Positions 7,517-11,859 of a stretch of 11,859 nucleotides of DNA are shown here, one piece after another; position 1 is the stretch's first letter, and each line of letters begins with the position of its first letter. Source of the stretch: Prolixibacteraceae bacterium. GTDB taxonomy: Bacteria > Bacteroidota > Bacteroidia > Bacteroidales > Prolixibacteraceae. The position numbers and the translations under genes were made by a program. The notes beneath the pieces are model-generated. The model saw only the letters and a program-made list of their open reading frames with translations. It was not told the DNA's origin and did no database searches. The stretch covers positions 1-11,859 of the forward strand of contig JAQIDF010000224.1 in assembly GCA_027858145.1 (NCBI GenBank). The letters are read 5' to 3'.

Positions 7517-8881
7517 TCACAACAATTTATCTTTACTGTCAATCAATTCATTAAGCTTCAATTGTTCTTTCCTGAAAAAATAAGCAACAATCAAAGCCGA
7601 TACAAAACTGGAAACCGGCATTGACATCCAAACACCATCAAGACCAAAAAACTGAGGCAAAACAAACAACATAGGAATTAAGACAATTACCTGCCTGAGC
7701 AACGATATAAACATTGCCAGTTTTGCTTTACCTGTTGATTGAAAATAATTACCCATTACAACCTGAAAACCAATAAGAAAAACAAGCGACATTCCTATTG
7801 ATAAACCTTTGGTTCCAATCTCATACAAGCGTATATCGCTATCGTTAAACAATTTGACAATGGCCCCCGGAAATGATTGGACAACAATAAAACCCAGAAA
7901 TGCAATTACCGAACCAAAAACAATGCCTTTATACAACGTTTCTTTTACACGTTTGTAGTTCTTAGCTCCGAAATTGAAACCAATAATGGGCTGTATAGCC
8001 ATATTAACTGCAACTACCGACATCAAAATCATCGACGAAACACTCATGATTATTCCATTGGCTGCAACGGCAATATCATTACCATAATTCACCAACTGCA
8101 TATTTAACAGGCCTTGTACAACACTTGCAGCCAGTTGCATTGAAAAAGGTGCCATACCTATTAAAATAATATCCCGAACGATATTGGCACGCAGCTTCAT
8201 ATTTTTCAGGTAAAGGTGTACTACTGAGTTTCCTTTTATGAAATACAATAATACCCATATCGACATAAAAAACATTGAAACTACAGTAGCCAATGCAGCT
8301 CCTTTAACGCCCATGCCGAAACCAAAAATAAAAATCGGATCGAGAATAATATTCGAACCGGCACTTAGCAGCATAGTTTTCATTGCAACACGTGCATTTC
8401 CTTCACTTCGAATAACATTATTCAACGAAAACCCTACTACCTGAAAAATAATACCCGGTAATAAAATCAACAGATAATCACCTGCATATTGAAGTGTTAT
8501 ATCAGTTGCACCAAAAATTTCCAACAACGGATCTTTAACAAAATATATAACGACAGAAACAAAAACAGAAACCAAAATCATCAACAAAAGGCCATTTCCC
8601 AACGTTTGCTCAGCTTTTTTGTGCTTTCCTTCGCCCAAGCGTATTGAAACATTAACGCCGGTCCCGACGCCAAAAAGCATTCCAAAAGCCATGAATATAA
8701 GCATAATAGGAAAAACTATACTTACACCCGACAATGCTTCGGCTCCGACACCCTGACCAATAAAAATGCGATCTACAATATTATACAAAGCACTGACCGA
8801 CACGCTGATGAATGCTGGCCAATAAAATTTTTTTATCAGAAGCCCGATTTTTTCGTTTCCTAACTCGTGGGTTTTACTCAT
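7517..8881 (-). CDS. MATE family multidrug/Na+ or H+ antiporter (MepA-like)
   Basis: This 454-residue inner-membrane efflux transporter exports cationic drugs, dyes or metabolites in exchange for Na+ or H+. The length is normal for MATE proteins (about 450), with about 12 hydrophobic segments in two MatE halves (about 15-180 and 240-410). Family marks: NIVDRIFIG at 34-42 in TM1, GTGVNVSIRLG near 73-83, IRSEGN at 157-162, DPIFIFGFGMGVKGAA near 181-196 and QPIIGFNFGA at 297-306. YFQSTGKAK near 379-387 repeats the first-half pattern. The QPIIGFNFGAKNYKRVK segment resembles the MepA branch, but the substrate cannot be told from sequence. The N-terminus is short and charged, and the C-terminal tail is charged and cytoplasmic. 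The ATG at 8879-8881 has no Shine-Dalgarno sequence. It runs divergently from the HEAT-like gene; no perfect -7 box was found in the 136-bp gap, only near misses. No regulator gene is adjacent. Confidence 0.95.
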   Translation of the reverse strand: MSKTHELGNEKIGLLIKKFYWPAFISVSVSALYNIVDRIFIGQGVGAEALSGVSIVFPIMLIFMAFGMLFGVGTGVNVSIRLGEGKHKKAEQTLGNGLLLMILVSVFVSVVIYFVKDPLLEIFGATDITLQYAGDYLLILLPGIIFQVVGFSLNNVIRSEGNARVAMKTMLLSAGSNIILDPIFIFGFGMGVKGAALATVVSMFFMSIWVLLYFIKGNSVVHLYLKNMKLRANIVRDIILIGMAPFSMQLAASVVQGLLNMQLVNYGNDIAVAANGIIMSVSSMILMSVVAVNMAIQPIIGFNFGAKNYKRVKETLYKGIVFGSVIAFLGFIVVQSFPGAIVKLFNDSDIRLYEIGTKGLSIGMSLVFLIGFQVVMGNYFQSTGKAKLAMFISLLRQVIVLIPMLFVLPQFFGLDGVWMSMPVSSFVSALIVAYFFRKEQLKLNELIDSKDKLL

Positions 8882-9017
8882 TCAATTATTTTTGCAGTTA
8901 ATATAACAAAGTGGCAGAATGATAGCGTTTTTATTTTTTGAAAACAAACAAGCAATAACAAAATATGTTTTTAAATATTGAAAACCGTTTAATTCTACAC
9001 GAACAAAAATCGATAAC

Positions 9018-9536
9018 ATGGATAATAAAAAAGTAAATGACAGCATCATTAAAAAATTATATTCCAATGATTCAACACAAGTTAGTAATGCACTGGATGA
9101 TATAAAACTAAACGGAAATAGTAATTACATCCCAATATTAGTAGATGTATTACACAAAAATGAAAACCAGGAGACGATTGATAAGATTTTAAAGATTCTT
9201 TCAGAAATCAAACACACCGATGCCGTCCCAGAGCTCATCAAAGCTATTGAAAACGAAAAATATGCAAATATACATGAAATGTTGGTCAGGGTATGCTGGG
9301 AAAACGGGCTTGATTTTACAAATAATTTCAGCACGTTTATCGATATACTGATTAATGGCGATTACATGACAGCATTTGAAGCATTCACCGTTATTGAAAA
9401 CAGTGAAGGCACACTATCAGAAACATCAGCTGATGAATACATCAACTCATTAAATAAAGAAATAGAAAACGTACCAAAAGACAGGGCAACATTAATAAAA
9501 CATACAATTGAATTCCTACCTTCTTTAGTAAAATAA
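9018..9536 (+). CDS. Small HEAT-like repeat protein, function unknown
   Basis: This is a 172-residue, acidic, Asn/Glu/Lys-rich cytoplasmic protein with no signal peptide or membrane segment. It looks all-helical, with HEAT-type helix pairs. The clearest is ALDDIKLNGNSNYIPILVDVL (about 25-45) followed by TIDKILKILSEIKHTDAVPELIKAI (about 53-77), in which the aliphatic pattern and the Asp/Pro-Val between helices repeat. A more degenerate unit follows at about 83-112. The last 60 residues are helical but depart from the repeat. HEAT repeats are protein-binding scaffolds, so a partner protein is likely, but none is identifiable. The ATG at 9018 is preceded by an A-rich stretch without a Shine-Dalgarno sequence. 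It ends 4 bp from the oppositely oriented LytTR regulator gene. Confidence 0.82.
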   Translation: MDNKKVNDSIIKKLYSNDSTQVSNALDDIKLNGNSNYIPILVDVLHKNENQETIDKILKILSEIKHTDAVPELIKAIENEKYANIHEMLVRVCWENGLDFTNNFSTFIDILINGDYMTAFEAFTVIENSEGTLSETSADEYINSLNKEIENVPKDRATLIKHTIEFLPSLVK

Positions 9537-9540
9537 TTTA

Positions 9541-10257
9541 TTATTTACTAAGTAAATTGATATCGCGTAATAGTAACTCGCGATATGATTTTCCAATAGG
9601 GAGCGACTGAACACCTTCACTTGTGTTTACTTCAACCGTACTGGTTTTTATGGTTTCAATTTTTCTCCGGTTAACAATATATGAGCGATGAATTCTGAAA
9701 AACCTCTCCACAGGAAGTTGATCCATTATCGCTTTCATTGTAAAATGAATGGTATACCGCTCATCGTATGTATTTACGACGATATAATTTTCCATAGCTT
9801 CAACCCAAATTACATCGTCGTAACTCACCCTTTTTAAGCTGGCATTGTTTCGAATAAAAAAATCATCTTTTGAAGAAGAAGAAGGCAGCATTTCTTCATG
9901 CAATTTGCTCACCGCTTTTTCAATTGCTTTTAAAAAGCGAACATAAGTCACCGGTTTCAATAAATAATCGGTAACATTATACTCAATTGCATCAAGAGCA
10001 TACTTCTCCTTTGATGATACAACAATAATTTGCACGGGATGATCACCTATTGATTGCATAAACTCAACACCGTTCATATCGGGCATTTCAATATCTAAAA
10101 AGATAAGATCAATTTCATCATCATCTTTCTTCAAAAAGTTTATTGCATCGATAGCATTCGAGAAAGAGTAATATTCATCGAGTAAGTCTGTTTTCTCTAC
10201 AAACTTCTCAAGCAATTTCCTCGAGAGCTTATCATCATCAATTATCAAACAGTTCAT
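9541..10257 (-). CDS. LytTR-family response regulator (REC-LytTR)
   Basis: This 238-residue two-component regulator binds DNA through a LytTR domain once its receiver domain is phosphorylated. The receiver spans about 1-118: acidic DDD at 7-9, phospho-acceptor D55 in FLDIEMPDMNG, switch Ser at 81-82, and conserved Lys101-Pro in DYLLKP. A Ser-rich linker (126-129) leads to the LytTR domain (about 133-232) with VIWVEAMENYIVV (149-161), FFRIHRSYIVN (186-196) and the closing LPIGKSYR motif (219-226). All key residues are present, so it should be active. Such regulators usually pair with a membrane histidine kinase of the LytS/HisKA_5 type; none is encoded here, so it is an orphan within this window. 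Targets are unknown. It has a likely promoter just upstream and ends 4 bp from the HEAT-like gene, with no terminator between. Confidence 0.96.
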   Translation of the reverse strand: MNCLIIDDDKLSRKLLEKFVEKTDLLDEYYSFSNAIDAINFLKKDDDEIDLIFLDIEMPDMNGVEFMQSIGDHPVQIIVVSSKEKYALDAIEYNVTDYLLKPVTYVRFLKAIEKAVSKLHEEMLPSSSSKDDFFIRNNASLKRVSYDDVIWVEAMENYIVVNTYDERYTIHFTMKAIMDQLPVERFFRIHRSYIVNRRKIETIKTSTVEVNTSEGVQSLPIGKSYRELLLRDINLLSK

Positions 10258-10279
10258 AGGTCATTAGTTATAACTTAGT

Positions 10280-10287
10280 CAAATGTA
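10280..10287 (-). promoter_or_regulatory. Putative -7 box for the LytTR regulator gene
   Basis: On the minus strand TACATTTG matches TAnnTTTG exactly, 22 bp before the ATG, so the leader would be only about 15 nt. At the right distance upstream there is only an A/T-rich stretch (TTTT in place of TTTG), so the match is half-complete. The 67-bp gap after trmH would allow an independent promoter. Confidence 0.42.
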
Positions 10288-10324
10288 ATTAAATAAAATA
10301 TTTAATAAAAGTAAATTTTACAAA

Positions 10325-10999
10325 TCAAATCATATTCCTTTCATTATAATATTCAACAAGCGCTTCACTACCCTTAATTGAATTCTTTAACCACTTCATA
10401 ATTAATTCATCAGATTCTTCATGACTTAATTGCCAGTTAACCGAACTTTTTTTCATTTTATGGGTCAAATAATGCAACACAATTGCAGCCGATACTGAAA
10501 TGTTAAAACTTTCGGTAAAACCGTACATCGGAATTTTTAAAAATGCATCGGCATTTTGCTTTACATCTTCTGATACCCCCAGTAATTCAGTTCCAAAAAC
10601 CAATGCGAATTTGCCGGCTTCAAAATCAAAATCATCTAAAAGCACATCATTTTCATGAGGAGATGTTGCAATGATTCTGTATCCGTCTTTTTTTAATTGG
10701 TGTAGAGCTTTTCCAGTGTTGTTACCTCCTTCGTTATAATGATTTATTGTAAGCCATTTTGAAGCACCCATTGCCACGTTCGGATCAATTTCAAAATCGT
10801 TTCTGTTTTCAATTACATGTACATCCTGAACCCCGAAACAATCGCAAGAACGTAAAACAGCACTCGCATTCTGTCTTTGATAAATATCTTCAAGGACTAC
10901 AGTTAAATATTGGGTCCTGTTTTTTACAACATTCATGAAAAGCGACATTCGTTTTTCAGTAACATATTGAGATAAATATTGAATAAGATCTTTCACCAT
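10325..10999 (-). CDS. trmH: TrmH-type SpoU tRNA/rRNA (guanosine-2'-O-)-methyltransferase
   Basis: This SPOUT-fold enzyme transfers a methyl group from S-adenosylmethionine to a ribose 2'-OH. In the TrmH branch the target is G18 of the tRNA D-loop. It has 224 residues, close to bacterial TrmH. Three SpoU motifs are present: motif 1 QNASAVLRSCDCFGV (43-57), with N44 and the catalytic-type R50; motif 2 FALVFGTELLGVS (131-143), with E138; motif 3 IPMYGFTESFNISVSAA (156-172), with N166, which forms the knotted cofactor site. There is a helical N-terminal extension before VVLEDIYQ, and a C-terminal tail ends in YYNERNMI. TrmH is favoured over RlmB because the protein lacks the separate N-terminal L30e-like domain, but target specificity is inferred. 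The ATG at 10997-10999 was chosen because LIQYLSQYVTEKR fits the family N-terminus. No promoter box was seen in the 77-bp gap behind the hup terminator. Confidence 0.9.
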   Translation of the reverse strand: MVKDLIQYLSQYVTEKRMSLFMNVVKNRTQYLTVVLEDIYQRQNASAVLRSCDCFGVQDVHVIENRNDFEIDPNVAMGASKWLTINHYNEGGNNTGKALHQLKKDGYRIIATSPHENDVLLDDFDFEAGKFALVFGTELLGVSEDVKQNADAFLKIPMYGFTESFNISVSAAIVLHYLTHKMKKSSVNWQLSHEESDELIMKWLKNSIKGSEALVEYYNERNMI

Positions 11000-11020
11000 A
11001 GTATTTTATTTAGGGCTAAA

Positions 11021-11054
11021 AATAAAAAAGGGAGAACAATTTTTGCCCTCCCTT
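11021..11054 (-). terminator. Rho-independent terminator of the HU gene
   Basis: On the minus strand AAGGGAG pairs with CTCCCTT (arms 11048-11054 and 11028-11034, 7 bp, 13-nt loop). It is followed by a T-rich tract (complement of 11020-11029). It starts about 22 bp after the HU stop and 20-50 bp before the trmH start, so trmH probably needs its own promoter or read-through. Confidence 0.8.
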
Positions 11055-11076
11055 CAGAATTTTTTTAAAAGCTTTT

Positions 11077-11346
11077 TTAAACACTTTCAGATAATTCACT
11101 TCCAGGTTTAAATTTCACAACTGATTTTTCAGGTATTTGAATTTCTTTACCTGTTTGTGGATTACGTCCTGTACGAGCGCTTCTTTTTGAAACTGAAAAC
11201 GATCCAAATCCTACTAGTGCTACACGATCACCTGATTTTAAGGCTTCGCCTGTAGCTTCAATAAATGCGTCTAACGATTTTTTTGCGTCAGCTTTAGTTA
11301 GGCCTGATTTTGCAGCCATAGCATCGATTAATTGAGCTTTATTCAT
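11077..11346 (-). CDS. hup: HU family nucleoid DNA-binding protein
   Basis: This 89-residue histone-like protein forms dimers that bind and bend DNA without strong sequence preference and compact the nucleoid. The full HU/IHF fold is present: N-terminal helices MNKAQLIDAMAAKSGLTKADA (1-21) and a dimer core with VALVGFGSFSV (42-52). The DNA-inserting arm carries RSARTGRNPQTGKEIQIPEK (55-74), including the conserved RNPxTG and its intercalating Pro. FKPGSELSESV closes the chain. Length and motifs are standard. Assignment to HU rather than IHF rests on the sequence being typical of single-gene homodimeric HU. A perfect Bacteroides-type promoter lies upstream and a terminator downstream, so it appears monocistronic and probably strongly expressed. 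Confidence 0.97.
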   Translation of the reverse strand: MNKAQLIDAMAAKSGLTKADAKKSLDAFIEATGEALKSGDRVALVGFGSFSVSKRSARTGRNPQTGKEIQIPEKSVVKFKPGSELSESV

Positions 11347-11388
11347 AAGTCGAAATTTAAGGGTTATAAAAAACTACTTTAACTCTCA

Positions 11389-11419
11389 CAAATATATTGT
11401 TTTTACTGAGCCCTGCAAA
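11389..11419 (-). promoter_or_regulatory. Promoter of the HU gene (perfect Bacteroides-type match)
   Basis: On the minus strand TTTG (complement of 11416-11419) and TATATTTG (complement of 11389-11396) are 19 bp apart, a full match to TTTG-N19-TAnnTTTG. The start would fall near 11382, giving a leader of about 35 nt before the HU ATG. Confidence 0.74.
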
Positions 11420-11621
11420 CGTTACGAATGAAAAAATACACTGAAAAGTCAGAAAAACAGGGACATTCAGAAAATTTCCACCTTTTTAAGTCAAAAATAC
11501 ACTTTCCACCACAATCACATTACCCACTGATATACAATGCCATATAATAATCAATCTTTTTTTTTATTGACACAAAACTAATATTATCTGATTTTTAATG
11601 CTTTATAACAATACCTCTTTG

Positions 11622-11665
11622 AAATGAGATATATCAAAGAAAAACAATGAAAAAATATCTCATTT
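11622..11665. repeat. 11-bp inverted repeat upstream of the tRNA promoter
   Basis: AAATGAGATAT (11622-11632) and ATATCTCATTT (11655-11665) are perfect reverse complements with a 22-nt spacer. On the plus strand the second arm runs into TATTTTTG, so the structure could act as a weak terminator that shields the tRNA promoter. It could also be a two-half-site protein-binding site. The right arm ends 5 bp before the -33 TTTG (11670-11673). A second, overlapping mini-repeat, TTTGA/TCAAA, lies around the left arm. Confidence 0.6.
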
Positions 11666-11669
11666 TATT

Positions 11670-11700
11670 TTTGGGGGATTAAAAAATTCATCTATTTTTG
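11670..11700 (+). promoter_or_regulatory. Promoter of tRNA-Ser (perfect Bacteroides-type match)
   Basis: TTTG (11670-11673), 19 bp of spacer, then TATTTTTG (11693-11700) is a full match to TTTG-N19-TAnnTTTG. The start would be near 11707, leaving a precursor leader of about 45 nt. The leader carries a small hairpin, ACAGG/CCTGT (11712-11726), and would be removed by RNase P. Confidence 0.78.
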
Positions 11701-11751
11701 CACCGCATTTGACAGGAAACACCTGTTACATGCAAGTTCTACTAGATTATT

Positions 11752-11838
11752 GGAGAGATGGCAGAGTGGTCGAATGCGGCGGTCTTGAAAACCGTTGACC
11801 GTGCGAGCGGTCCGGGGGTTCGAATCCCTCTCTCTCCG
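11752..11838 (+). tRNA. tRNA-Ser (anticodon UGA)
   Basis: This 87-nt class II tRNA decodes UCA and other UCN serine codons. The acceptor stem GGAGAGA (11752-11758) pairs with TCTCTCC (11831-11837) and the discriminator base is G11838. The anticodon stem 11779-11783/11791-11795 closes a 7-nt loop CTTGAAA with anticodon TGA at 11786-11788. A long variable arm, GACCG/CGGTC, is the serine/leucine/tyrosine hallmark, and the T-arm has GGTTCGAATCC. The 3' CCA is not encoded: CAA follows the discriminator, so CCA must be added by nucleotidyltransferase. The last 21 bases of the window show no further tRNA or gene. Confidence 0.97.
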
Positions 11839-11859
11839 CAAAACCGAAGCCTTGCAAGC

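Larger units (their letters stand above)
11347..11751. other. 405-bp AT-rich non-coding region between hup and tRNA-Ser
   Basis: No convincing coding sequence is present. The hup-proximal end holds the hup promoter and the tRNA-proximal end holds the tRNA promoter. The middle (about 11420-11620) is strongly AT-rich with an uninterrupted T-run near 11556-11565. It also contains isolated minus-strand -7-like boxes at 11492-11499 and 11573-11580 that lack a -33 partner. A perfect 11-bp inverted repeat occupies 11622-11665. I see no riboswitch, attachment site or small RNA that I can defend. Confidence 0.7.

Noticed and set aside
8907..8980. Near-miss promoter boxes between the MATE and HEAT-like genes
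   Set aside because: None matches TAnnTTTG exactly: one has a 3-bp and another a 1-bp internal spacing, so neither is listed as a promoter.
8882..9067. Minus-strand hydrophobic frame of 61 residues directly upstream of the MATE gene
   Set aside because: It overlaps the 5' end of the HEAT-like gene and the divergent promoter gap. Its composition is what AT-rich DNA gives by chance, though a leader peptide cannot be fully excluded.
11492..11580. Minus-strand -7-like boxes at 11492-11499 and 11573-11580
   Set aside because: They have no TTTG at 19-21 bp, and isolated boxes are expected by chance in such AT-rich DNA.
1..11859. Search for CRISPR arrays, insertion sequences, attachment sites, toxin-antitoxin pairs and phage genes
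   Set aside because: No regularly spaced repeats, no transposase or integrase motifs, and no direct repeat of the tRNA 3' end were seen. The window ends 21 bp past the tRNA, so an element integrated there cannot be judged.

Overview
The window looks like chromosomal DNA from a member of the Bacteroidota. Every clear promoter-like element I found fits the Bacteroides-type pattern TTTG-N19-TAnnTTTG rather than TTGACA/TATAAT. Start codons lack Shine-Dalgarno sequences and are preceded by A/T-rich leaders. Intergenic DNA is very AT-rich. The gene families (long-form PPi-dependent phosphofructokinase, DUF2082-type zinc ribbon, a MepA-like MATE pump, orphan LytTR regulator, short HU) are common in that phylum. 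An anaerobic or facultative Bacteroidales/Marinilabiliales-like organism would fit, but the order is only a guess.

Layout. (1) 1-1308 (+): glucuronate isomerase (uxaC), with its N-terminus cut off by the window edge, followed by a strong bidirectional terminator. (2) 1376-3416 (-): PPi-phosphofructokinase with its own promoter, preceded by a small zinc-ribbon protein. (3) 3573-4447 (-): an ECF-type sigma factor followed by an unrecognised 68-residue protein and a terminator, probably one transcript. (4) 4448-4584: a compact divergent promoter region in which the sigma-gene and uvrA -7 boxes lie 3 bp apart. (5) 4585-7401 (+): uvrA, nucleotide excision repair. (6) 7517-8881 (-): MATE efflux protein, convergent with uvrA. 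(7) 9018-9536 (+): small HEAT-like repeat protein, meeting tail to tail, with a 4-bp gap, (8) 9541-10257 (-): a LytTR response regulator without a kinase in view. (9) 10325-10999 (-): TrmH-type tRNA/rRNA 2'-O-methyltransferase, and 11077-11346 (-): HU DNA-binding protein with a terminator and a textbook promoter. (10) 11347-11751: 405 bp of AT-rich non-coding DNA. (11) 11752-11838 (+): tRNA-Ser(UGA) with a perfect Bacteroides-type promoter.

Most of the content is housekeeping: sugar-acid catabolism, glycolysis, DNA repair, RNA modification, nucleoid structure and a tRNA. I see no phage, transposon, CRISPR, toxin-antitoxin or biosynthetic cluster. The part most worth a second look is the sigma factor / microprotein / uvrA block. 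There a stress-type sigma factor, an uncharacterised small protein and a DNA repair gene are tied together by overlapping divergent promoters. Other points of interest are a UvrA that lacks the first Cys pair of its first zinc module, and an inverted repeat placed against the tRNA promoter.
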